A stretch of 64,000 nt of DNA from Salvelinus alpinus (taxonomy: Eukaryota > Chordata > Actinopteri > Salmoniformes > Salmonidae): contig NC_092110.1 of assembly GCF_045679555.1 (NCBI RefSeq), positions 5,266,390-5,330,389 on the forward strand, written 5' to 3'. Below, in pieces: positions 46,714 through 64,000 of this stretch. The stretch's first letter is position 1. Each line of letters begins with the position of its first letter. The notes beneath the pieces were generated by a model. It was not told the origin of the DNA. It did no database searches and saw nothing but the letters and a program-made list of their open reading frames with translations. A program made the position numbers and the translations under genes.

Positions 46714-48243
46714 CAGTGGCTTGCGAAAGTATTTACCCGCCTTGGCATTTTTCCTATTTTGTTGCCTTACAACCTGGAATTAAAATAGATTTTTGGGGGG
46801 GTTTGTATCATTTGATTTAAACAACATGCCTACCACTTTGAAGATGCAAAATATTATTAATTGTGAAAAAAACAAGAAATAATACAAAAAAACTGAAAAC
46901 TTGTGCGTCCATAACTATTCACCCCCTCAAAGTCAATACTTTGTAGAGCCACCTTTTGCAGCAATTACAGCTGCAAGTCTCTTGGGGTATGTCTCTAAAA
47001 GCTTGGCACATCTGGCACATTTTTGCCCATTCTTCAAGGCAAAACTGCTCCAGCTCCTTCAAGTTGGATGGGTTCCACTGGTGTACAGCAATCTTTAAGT
47101 CATACCACAGATTCTCAATTGGATTGAGGTCTGGGCTTTGACAAGGCCATTCCAAGACATTTAAATGTTTCCCCTTAAACCACTCAAGTGTTGCTTTAGA
47201 AGTATGCTTAGGGTCATTGTCCTGCTGGAAGGTGAACCTCCGTCCCAGTCTCAAATCTCTGGAAGACTGAAACAGGTTTCCCTCAGAATTTCCCTGTCTT
47301 TAGCACCATCCTTCAATTCTGACCAGTTTCCCAGTCCCTACCAATGAAAAACATCCCCACAGCATGCAGGATGGTGTTCTCAGGGTGATGAGAGGTGTGG
47401 GGTTTGCGCCAGACATAACGTTTTCCTTGATGGCCAAAAGCCATCTCTCGTCTCATCTGACCAGAGTACCTTCTTCCATATGTTTGGGGAGTCTCCCACA
47501 TGCCTTTTGGCGAACACCAAATGTATTCGCTTATTTTTGTCTTTAAGCAATGGCTTTTTTCTGGCCATTCTTCCGTAAAGCCCAGCTCTGTGAAGTGTAT
47601 GGCTTAAAGTGGTCCTATGGACAGATACTCCCATCTCCTCTGTGGAGCTTTACAGCTCCTTCAGGGTTATCTTCGGTCTCTTTGTTGCCTCTCTGATTAA
47701 TGCACTCCTTGCCTGGTCTGTAGGTTTTGGTTGGCGGCCCTCTCTTGGCAGGTTTGTTGTGGTGCCATATTCTTTCCATTTTTAATAATGGATTTAATGG
47801 TGCTCTGTGGGATTTTTGTTCAAAGTTTTGGATATTTTTTTATAACCCAACCCTGATCTGTACTTCTCCACAACTTTGACCCTGACCTGTGTGGATAGCT
47901 CCTTGGTCTTCATATATACTGAGATCATGTGACACTTAGATTTCACAAAGGTGGACTTTATTTAAATAATTATGTGACTTCTGTAGGTAATTGGTTGCAC
48001 CAGATCTTATTTAGGGGCTTCATAGCAAAGGGGGTGAATACATATGCACCCACCACTTTAAAGTTTTCAATTTGTTAAATTCTTTTGAAACAAGTAATTT
48101 TTTAAAATTTCACTTCACCAATTTGGACTATTTTGTGTATGTCTGTTACATGAAATCTAAATAAAAATCCATTTCAATTACAGGTTGTAATGCAACAAAA
48201 TAGGAAAAACGCAGAGGGGGGTGAATACTTTCGCAAGCCACTG
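46714..48243 (-). mobile_element. Tc1-like transposon, 1.53 kb, near full length
   Basis: Ends CAGTGGCTTGCGAAAGTATT (46714) and its inverted copy ending GCAAGCCACTG (48243), each next to TA (46712-46713 and 48244-48245). Same family as 34342-41521 and uninterrupted, so it shows the pre-insertion state of that copy. Confidence 0.93.
46919..47909 (-). pseudogene. Tc1 transposase, frameshifted
   Basis: Starts MKTKELSTQVRVKVVEKY at 47909 (minus strand). The HTH is followed by VSVHRTTLSHTLHRAGLY (about 47630), the first catalytic Asp in LWSDET (about 47460), [16 protein letters not shown] (47220) with the second Asp, and [11 protein letters not shown] with the Glu. All three catalytic residues are present, but shifts and deletions near 47820, 47440-47370 and 47010 break the frame. 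In this copy the region coding GGGSIM is deleted. Confidence 0.88.
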
Positions 48244-48714
48244 TAAGTGTCTCTCTCTGTTGAAAGAATAGTATTTAAAGATCCTACAGGGGACGTTCCA
48301 TTACTCTTTGGAATCAGCAGACAAAGGCAGGTTGTTAGGTAGTTGTGTGAAAGTTGTTTGAGAGTTGTATGAAGGTTGTGCGGTAGTTGTGTTGACCCAA
48401 TGTCTCTTTGTCAGGGCACACACTGTCCAGAGCCTGTGGAGCAGTGAGAGAGATCTTGGAGCAGAGCCTCCACGGACCCCTGTCGTTATTCCTAATGCTG
48501 CCTTAATCTAAACAGACCTGTTTCCTTTGGCTACCCCCATCACAGGGCCTGCAGCTCTCCCAGCTAGCACATTTGGTTCCGACATTGTGGGAACGTATGT
48601 TTTTGGTTTCACATTGGTTGTGGGAATGAAGCCATATGTTTCCTGACCTGTAAAATGTAACTTTTTTTTAAACGTTCTGAGAACAGAAGTTAAAATTTCA
48701 CCATTTCGGGGACC

Positions 48715-49038
48715 TTAATTTTTAGATTGTAGAGAGGTTCTGAGAACTGCTTTCTGTGTGAGGTACGGTCGTACTCTACGGATGTTGTAGAGCATAAACC
48801 TGCAGGAGCGAGTCACTGCTTTGATGTTTGCAGGGAACGACAGTGTTGTCCAGGGTCCCGCCAATGTTCTTTGCACTCTGGAAGGACAACACTGTGAAGT
48901 TGTCAACCGTAAATGAGAGGTCTTGAGTGGACAGGCCTTCTCCGGGAGGAAGAGCAGCTCCGTCTTGTCGAGGTTGAGGTGGTGGGCCGACATCCAAGCT
49001 GAGATATCTGCTAGGCACACAAAGATGCGTGTCGCCAC
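48715..49038 (-). pseudogene. LINE L2-type reverse transcriptase fragment
   Basis: The minus-strand frame contains CLADISAWMSAHHLNLDKTE and LLFLP, the region just after the RT active site in L2-type LINEs, then diverged sequence to NIRRVRPYLT. Palm motifs are absent. Confidence 0.75.
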
Positions 49039-49039
49039 C

Positions 49040-49840
49040 TGGGTGTCAGAAGGGGGGGGAAGAAGAAAAGTAGTTGAGTGTCATACGCATATCAATGATA
49101 GAAGAGACCATGTGAGGATATGACGGCGCCTGGTGACTTGGTGTATAGAGAGAAGAGGGCCTAGCACTGAGCCCTGGGGGACAACAGTAGTGAGAGCATG
49201 TGGTGCAGACACAGATCCTCTCCAAGTCACCTGGTAGGACCGGCCTGCCAGGTAGGATGCGATCTAAGACTGTGCAGAGCCTGAGACGCCCAGCCCTGAG
49301 AGAGTGGAGAGGGGGATGATGGTTTATGATGTCAACGGCAGTGGATACATCTAGGAGGATGAGAACAGAGGAGAGAGAGTCAGCTTTGGCTGAGGAGGAG
49401 GAGAGCAGAGGAGAGCAGTCTCGGTTGTGTAACCCGTCTTGAAGCCAGACTGGTTAGGGTAAAGAAGATCGTTCTGCGACAGATAACAAGAGAGTTCATC
49501 AGAGACAGCATGCTCAAGTGTTTTGGAAAGAAAATAAAAGAAAGGAGGGATACAGGTCTATTGTTTTTGAAGTCAGATGAGTCGGGTGTTGGTTTCTTGA
49601 GGGGAGCGATTCAGGCATTTTTGAAGTAAGATGAGTTGATGAGGAATGGGAGAAGATCTCCAGAGATGGTCTGGAGAATGGAGGAGGGGAAGGGGGTCGA
49701 ACGGAAAGGTTGTCTGGCGGCCAGACCTCACGAGTCAGAGGTTTTCATCTGGAGACAGTGGAGAAAGAGGTCAAGGCATAGTGTAGTTCTGTGTGAGTGG
49801 AACCAGTGGACTCAATAGGCTGAGAGAATGGCAACACAGC
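49040..49840. repeat. Dispersed repeat, class unknown
   Basis: A 0.8-kb segment (for example GGGCCTAGCACTGAGCCCTG and GTCTTGAAGCCAGACTGG) of the kind that recurs in fish genomes, with no reading frame. It probably continues the LINE upstream region on the minus strand. Confidence 0.4.
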
Positions 49841-49899
49841 TATCTTTTGGTTATCACTATGGCAACAGCCTCCAGGAACATAAAAAAAACACAATATTT

Positions 49900-50079
49900 A
49901 CAATGAAAAAATTATTATTTACAATGTCGGCCTACCCCGACCAAACCCTCCCTTAACCCAGACAATTGTGTGCAGCCCTATGGGACTCCCGGTCATGATA
50001 CAGACCGGGATCGAACCTGGGTCTGTAGTGACGCCTCTAACACTGCGATGCAGTGCATTAGACCGCTATGCCACTCAGG
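49900..50079 (-). mobile_element. tRNA-derived salmonid SINE, minus strand
   Basis: On the minus strand: CCTGAGTGGCATAGCGGTCT (A-box region), ACCCAGGTTCGATCCCGGTC (B-box region) and GACCGGGAGTCCCATAGGG. The tail part is diverged and short. Confidence 0.8.
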
Positions 50080-50744
50080 ATGATTTATCTCTAGAGAAAC
50101 TGCAATGTGCGCATTGAGCTCACAGAAGAAAAAAACCTGAAATGGAATTCAAATCGTTGAACAGATGTCGGCCAATTACTTGTTTAATAACCAGAATGTT
50201 GGTTAATCACCTAGCACTTATTCAAACAGACCCCATGTCAAAGGAAACAAGCACACATTAAGATCAGGTGTGGTCAATTAGTGGGTGTGGCCAACACACC
50301 TGAACACACTTAACAAGATAGAGGACAGAGATAGGTTTGTTGATGTTGGAAACAGAATGTATATGTTTTTAAATCATTACTTTAAATAGAACCATGAGGA
50401 AACCCGAAGAAAACTTTATGCTGAAGTATTGAAATTCCCACAGAAGAACACTGTTTCTTAATGTTCTCTGAACGTCCTGAGAACACTCCCAACATCCAAC
50501 CAGTTGGAGAACGTTTCTTGAACATTAGCAAAATTGAAACTTTTAGGAAACTTTCTGTTAAAGTAATGAAATACCAAGAAAATAAAGTATTTTTGTCAAG
50601 TTCCTTAAAATGTGCTGAGAATGTTGCAAAGCCAAGCAACTATCCAGCAACATTCCCAGAAAGTTGTGGGAAGGCTGTATACAAAATAACCATAGGACAA
50701 CCACGCTCTCACCAAGCTTCTCAGAACGTTATGTGCTAGCTGGG

Positions 50745-52700
50745 TAGTGACTGTTTGCAGTCTGGTCAGTCTGTATAGCTTGTTAGCAGAAGCAAGGGAC
50801 TTCTGTTTAGTAACCAGGCAACCACAGTTCCCTAAGGTGTGGCTAAGGGCGGGGCCATCATGGTCCAGTCTAGTCAGACTGAGTGATGGAAGTGAAGGGC
50901 AATGTTTCCACAGGGTTGGGATCTGACCTAATATGGATTATAGAGGTCTACATATCCAAGGATAGAACTGAACTCCAGTTTATATAGCCTACTGATAGAG
51001 CGAAACGCTTATTGAGGAGGTAGGCTAGTCTGTCCTAACTGGTTTCATTGTCATTGGTTGTAATAACATGGGGATGATGATGTGGGTAACGTGATGTTGA
51101 TGTTGTTGACGATGTTAATTATAGTGGTGAGGATGACATTTGTGATGATTTTGGTCAGCATATTCTTGATGACGTTGATGTGATGATTTGAGAATTGTTC
51201 ACAGCGCACGTGACCTATTAGGTAACTTGGTCTTGGTACTATTGCTATATATAGGTGGTGGGAGCTATACCTGTTAGATGGAGTGAAACTGTTACATATT
51301 TGTACACCGTGAGGTAAAGCTGAAACTGTACAGTAGGGCGGTAGGCATTCCTCGAGCTGTCAAGTACTGTGTGTGTGTGTGTTATTCTCATCCTCTTATT
51401 GAGACAGCCTGGAGGCTTGGGAGGTCAGTCAGGTCTGCAGTACAGCCCTCTGCAATAGCTACAACACTTCAGTTCTTCACACACACACACACACACACAC
51501 ACACGCATCTGGCCTGGACTGCATGGCGGCGTTCCAAACGGCACCCTATTCCCTAGTGCACTACTGTTGACCAGGCTCTGGTCGAAAGAGGTGCGCTATA
51601 TAGGGTGTAGAGTGTGATTTGGGACGCAAAGATTTACAAACATGTCCTAACTCTCCGTCTCTCCCAAGCCAGCGAACTCAATCTAAATCATTATCTAGCA
51701 TGCCGTTTTACAGCGAACAATATGTCAGAAATGACTATTATGATTATGCGGTTTACATCCAACCCGTGTCAATAAATTCATGTGAGCGTGGCTCTGATCT
51801 TCTATCGTTTCCAGATGGTGTCATACAATATACAGCAATGTGTCATGTTGAAGGATGCTCGTCAACCCCACATCTACTTAACTGGCACTCCTCCCTCCTT
51901 CAGTACCTCCTCCTCTCTCTCCTCCCAGGTTTTGTTACCCCCATACAAACAAGATAAAGCAACGTCTCATGTTGAAGAATCATTGTCAGTTCAAACATAA
52001 CTCATCCTTAACCCGTCGTTCCTCCCTTCCCGCTCTTCTCCCAGGACCCCATACATACACAGTGTGTGTGTGAGGAGACATCTGAGGCTCATATTGTTCT
52101 TGTTTCCCACAATTCCATGCTGCTCGCTCCGGTGCTTAACATAGTTGGCAGCTCCCTTCATCCTCCTGACTACACAGTCGGGCCTTTTCTGAAGATGGCC
52201 AGACCAGGTGCATATTCTCTTCCAGATCCAACTCTGTTCTGTTCTTGTACTGAAGCTGTCCAGCACCACTGCTCAAGCGTGTCCAACACTTTCACTGAGG
52301 AGAGAGAGTGAGAGAAAGAAGAGACGTCAGAGTGAGAGGAAACATTTGAAGAGTGGAACAAAGACACCAGCAGAAAAAAGTACATATATATATATAAAAA
52401 TATCTAACCGTACTATCAAACATCCACACCCAGTTCCATCCAAACCAACTCTACATCCAAACCCCAAACGCCAGTTTGGAGGTTCCACCAAAACAGCCAG
52501 ATCCGGCAAGTGTGACTCACACAGCCACATGAGAAGCAGTCTTACTCTGTATAGCTGTCTTAATTACAGCTTACTTAACTCTTACATTACAGAGAGCAAA
52601 GCCAGTATTGTACACTATTTGAGCTCAATGTTATGTGGAATAAAGGCACTGTATTTATAAAAGGGACAGAAATAAAGAACATAAAAGCCAAATGAACATA
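50745..52700. other. No gene recognised; contains one MITE and CA repeats
   Basis: Holds a palindromic MITE (51527-51632) and CA repeats (51371-51382 and 51479-51504). The 150-codon frame at 52208-52660 has no recognisable domain. Confidence 0.35.
51527..51632. mobile_element. Palindromic salmonid MITE
   Basis: GTTCCAAACGGCACCCTATT, CTAGTGCACTACTGTTGACC on the left and CTGGTCGAAAGAGGTGCGCT, TGTGATTTGGGACGCAAAG on the right: same family as 46336-46450. Confidence 0.75.
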
Positions 52701-55569
52701 TGTCAAACAATGGTTCCATCTTGTGCTTGGACCATGTAAAGGCGTGTTAGATTCCTGCTACAATACTGCCACGTCGTGGATCTTCGTAAAACATCTACCC
52801 TCAGACGGATCCAGTTTAGCATTTCCCACATGAATGGTTAAGGTTAGGAAGATGATCCTAGATCTGCACCTAGGGGGAAACTTCACCCTGGAGCCAGAAA
52901 CACACTGGGGTTGTGTTCATTAGGCACGACATGAAAAAGAATGGAATGAAACCGGCAAATAACCTGGTCCAATTACAAAAGCACATTTTTGTTTTGTGTT
53001 GCAAAACATTTGAAACCAACCCGATCTCATGTTATGGTAAATACATGCACGTTTTGAAAATGACCAACACACTTATTTCATCAGTATTGCACAATTTTAA
53101 TAAAACAGTGCTTTTCCCATATAATTATTATTTTTTTTTTTAAACACAGGTGGTAAAAATCTAATTGAAACAAATAAATTACATAGTAAAAAGCACTTGA
53201 GAATCCATTTCATTTTACATCGTTAGTGTGAAATGAACCCCATATGAAAATAGCATTGAAAGTTTGCATTCATAGAATTTAATTTATAGATATATATTAG
53301 CTAAATAAACCTTTACATTTTTCTATTCCCTTCCCTAACTCGATGAAAGCGAATAAGGTTTACAGCTTCTTAGCATTTGTGGCGTGCCCTCAATTTCATT
53401 CTTGATTCTGTTTAACGGTATTAAAAAACCTTTCAAAACAAACAATGCCTCATGACAATCTCTGGGGAAGTAAAACAAATAAGAAAAATAAAAGGTAAAG
53501 GAGATATAAATTAAGATGACAAAAGTGAAAAGTCAGGATTAAACCTATTTTTTTTTTTTACAAATGGCTGAATTTCAGAATGATATTTGACCAAAAAAAG
53601 CAGCACATTTGCAAGCGGCCATCCACACCCACACACTAACAAACACCCCAGAATGCAGAGAACATTCCCAACAGACAGACACACAGTGCATAGTACGCAG
53701 GTCGGTTTAACCTAGTAAGGTAATTGGAGCAGCTACCCTCTGCTCCCCACTCTACTTAACAAGAAAATGTTCCGCCTGCTCATTTGTTGCCATGGCGACA
53801 GATCGAGCCTGGTCTGGCCGCTTGGCAGAGGGAATAGAGATATGAGATATAGTGCTTGGCAGAAAGAGATATGTCGACATAGATCGATAGAGAGACTGTA
53901 ATGGGAAGCCCTTTTTTAAAAATGTTTTATAGGCCAGACAATAGGAGTTGTCTCCATAGAAATAGAATGACCAGAGCAGACCTTCTCATTCAATTCAACA
54001 TCATCTTTCCCTCTCTCTTTCCTCCTGGTGTAATGATATGGTTGACAGAGGGTTAACTACCTATAAAGCTACTAAGAAGGACCACTTTGGAGAGGGCACA
54101 AAGAGAGGCATTCTGGGTACAGGATGGGGGGAGGGGAGCATCAGGGATCACATTGTTGTTCTATTGCACATTTACATTTTTGTTTCACCTCTTTTCTTCT
54201 CTCCTCCGACTTCTTTTTCTGGAGATCTCGTTCTCAAACCTCACAGTTCAAAACAGACAACAAAAGCAATGTCATAAATAACCCTATACTGTAGTCAAAT
54301 GAGAAAGAGCTCCAAAGCAACCTGCCGCAAAAACAATATAATAATAATAATAATCCACGAGACAACAGTGACATTATTAATAACAATGATCAAATTAACA
54401 GAAAAACAACAACGACCATTTGATATAATAAGCAAAAAAAATAAAAAGCAACAGTAATTTGTTGAATATCAAAAAACAACCTTTGTAAAATGAATTGTCA
54501 TTAATTCGAAGACAAAAACGTGTTTAAAACATCCAAGGCATCGACAGTGAGGAGGAATACCAAATCTATAATAAAAAAAGTGACAAGGTAGGGATTCACA
54601 AAACTAAAACCCAAAAGAACAGCACTTGAAACTAAGAGAGAAACCAGTTTGGTGAACTGAGGACCGATGCATCTGTACAAGCTTTTGGCAGTCTTGAGTG
54701 GAAAAAGTCCCAGACGTGAAAGACTACGAAACACATACAATGCAGTGTTCTCTAATCAGATCGTTCCTCCACATGTAGGCATGTCACCACACAGGTAGTG
54801 TTACCACCACATCAGTCTATCTGAGCTTTTCCTGATCGAGAAGTCCTTTCCACGTCAATATTGCATTGTCCCAATCACTCATTTTATCTCCTTCTATTCA
54901 CAACATATCAAACTGCAGAGAGCAGAGAGAGCGCAGGGCGGTGGCCAAGCCGGGTTGCATTGTGGTTCATGTAGTCGTGCGTTGCCAAGCATCACGCAGT
55001 GTTCTCGTTTTTAAAGCCTACACGGCTGGGGGCGTGGCTATGAGTTCCCACCTGATGAGTCTGTGTGCTGTGACTGGCTGAAAGTGCTAACAGGAACAGG
55101 AAGAAGCCAGGGGAGGATGGCAGACGGGAGGGGGAAAAAAAGTCATGGCGTTAGAGAGAGAGAGATGGCATGGCTTTCATATCCTACTGTATAGCCGTGG
55201 GCGTGTCAGAGATAGGTAACCCTGAACGCATCACAAGCAGGTTAAAGGGAAGAGGGAGAAAACACGGGAGAGAACCTGTCCCTGAAAGTGTCAAGATAGG
55301 AGATCCTGTTCCATGAAACAACAAAAAATAAGTTTGTTTCAAGACAAATGCTGCTAAAGCAGGTGTCACAAGAGGGCGTAACATGTCCCTAGAGCGCTAG
55401 GAGCAGCTGAGGCCTCGTACTTCTGTTATGTTCCCCTCACCCTGCCAGTAGAGGAGCAGTCAGTCTGTCTTGTCTGTCTGGCCGTCCGTCTTAGCCATAG
55501 AGATAACTAGAGGGTGCACTTGCCATAACGGCATAACATGTTGTGGGCTCCCTTTCTATCTTCGTGGTC
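52701..55569 (-). other. Probable 3' UTR and downstream flank of mideas
   Basis: AT-rich sequence without transposons, directly downstream of the mideas stop on the gene strand. A long 3' UTR would fit, but no canonical AATAAA on the minus strand was found by eye, so its end cannot be placed. The 79-codon minus-strand frame 54740-54501 is best read as UTR. Confidence 0.4.
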
Positions 55570-63198
<7,629 letters not shown>

Positions 63199-63459
63199 CT
63201 GAACACAAAGAACAGCATTTATCAACCCAATCGTTCACAAATGAACTCTCAAGAGTAAACACGTAGATCAACAGCTCACGGGACACTGAGCAATACTGGA
63301 AATCAAAGGGCTGGATGGTTGGTTTCCAGAGCGCACACGCTGATCAGAGTAATGCTTGACTGATTCTTTGATATTGATGCTGATCTGTTGGTAATTGTGA
63401 TGGGATGGATTAACCTGGAGAGCTACTGTAAGAGAGCAACAGCATGCCTCCTGATGCTG

Positions 63460-63492
<33 letters not shown>

Positions 63493-64000
63493 TGGGCGCA
63501 CCGCACACACTGAGAACCACCCTCGGTCTCCTTGACAACAACATGGTGCCACTACCATAAAGCCCTCTTCCTCTATCTTTTTCTCCATCTCCCTTCCTCT
63601 AACTCAATGTCTCTCTCTTTCTCTCTGAACACTCTGCTGAACATATGTGACCTTTACTCCAGTGTGAGTAAGAGAGAGCGTGTGTGTGTGTGTGTATACT
63701 GTATCAGTGTATACGTCTGTTTTCTACATTGGGCATATGGAGCACTGGGCATATCTTATAACAAAACAACACACAGATTAGGGCGACCGAATGAATGGGC
63801 ACAGTCATTATGGGAGCTCTTTCTAGAATGCCCCTTAAATTCTGTTTAGGCGCATTTTTAAACTGTCTCCATGGTTAAAGTAGTAATACCTTTATTTAAT
63901 TGTTGTAAAAAACAGTGAGCGTGCTTCATCTTACATCGAAATATGACATTATTTTGACATGGGTCACGTGTTACTACATTACACAAACGAACGTTTTCAA
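63199..64000. other. mideas intron to the window edge
   Basis: No further exon could be identified on the minus strand. A GA repeat lies at 63460-63492 and a GT repeat at 63678-63694. The rest shows no recognised repeat. Confidence 0.4.

Larger units (their letters stand above)
48559..50744. mobile_element. Element bounded by 14-bp inverted repeats, with nested LINE and SINE
   Basis: Perfect ends CCCAGCTAGCACAT (48559-48572) and its complement (50731-50744). Flanking sub-terminal sequence also shows inverted AACGTTCTGAGA words (48673 and 50720). The interior contains a LINE reverse-transcriptase fragment, a long unassigned repeat (49040-49840) and a SINE. No transposase was recognised, so the element is non-autonomous or its coding part was replaced. 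No target duplication is clear. Confidence 0.6.

Noticed and set aside
52208..52660. 150-codon plus-strand frame as a gene
   Set aside because: No domain or conserved-looking text, and no supporting splice or regulatory signals.
54501..54740. 79-codon minus-strand frame downstream of mideas
   Set aside because: It has no recognisable domain, sits in AT-rich sequence likely to be 3' UTR, and has no separate splice or promoter evidence.

Overview
The window looks like nuclear DNA of a salmonid fish (trout, salmon or charr). It has several copies of the tRNA-derived salmonid SINE, many Tc1-like transposons in different decay states, L2/Rex-type LINE tails ending in (TTTGA)n, palindromic salmonid MITEs and very long CA, AG and ACGC microsatellites. 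The host gene at the right has vertebrate GT-AG introns. Nothing bacterial or plasmid-like was seen.

Only one host gene is firmly identified. It is the 3' part of mideas (ELMSAN1, the ELM2-SANT subunit of the MiDAC histone deacetylase complex), on the minus strand from about 63.2 kb to the stop codon at 55.57 kb. Six exons have matching splice phases and encode 286 residues: the end of the ELM2-SANT linker, the SANT domain, a linker, a C2H2 finger split by an intron, and an acidic C-terminus. The 5' exons lie beyond the right edge. Its introns carry Tc1 elements, a SINE 17 bp from a splice donor, and an AG/CT repeat of about 350 bp that abuts a splice acceptor. A second, unidentified candidate is a plus-strand two-exon gene at 12.87-14.41 kb encoding about 72 residues. 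It has a good start context, an exact splice-phase match and an AATAAA signal.

The rest is mostly transposon-derived. 0-7.6 kb: microsatellites, a 5S-derived SINE, a Tc1 end and a LINE tail. 7.6-12.3 kb: two LINEs head to head with a rearranged junction, then a deleted Tc1. 12.3-15.9 kb: a pair of inverted 400-450 bp arms around the candidate gene. 17.1-19 kb: a Tc1 split by a solo LTR, a SINE, and a solo LTR of the chromovirus family. 21.9-23.4 kb: a Tc1 split by a LINE. 24.06-27.6 kb: a 3.5-kb minisatellite whose reverse strand repeats a tRNA D-arm/A-box-like motif. 28.5-29.6 kb: a LINE. 31.6-32.1 kb: a solo LTR in a MITE. 34.3-41.5 kb: a four-level nest (LINE tail in the 5' LTR of a Ty3/gypsy chromovirus, in a Tc1, in a palindromic MITE). 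42.3-44.3 kb: a solo-LTR-like segment and a Penelope-like remnant with a GIY-YIG domain. 46.7-48.2 kb: a second Tc1 of the nested family. 48.56-50.74 kb: an element with 14-bp inverted ends. 50.7-55.6 kb: mostly unassigned sequence, including the expected mideas 3' UTR.

No mobile element here has an intact coding frame. The features of most interest are the 350-nt adenosine-free stretch before a mideas splice acceptor, the tRNA-like minisatellite, the self-priming signature of the chromovirus, and the unidentified small gene.
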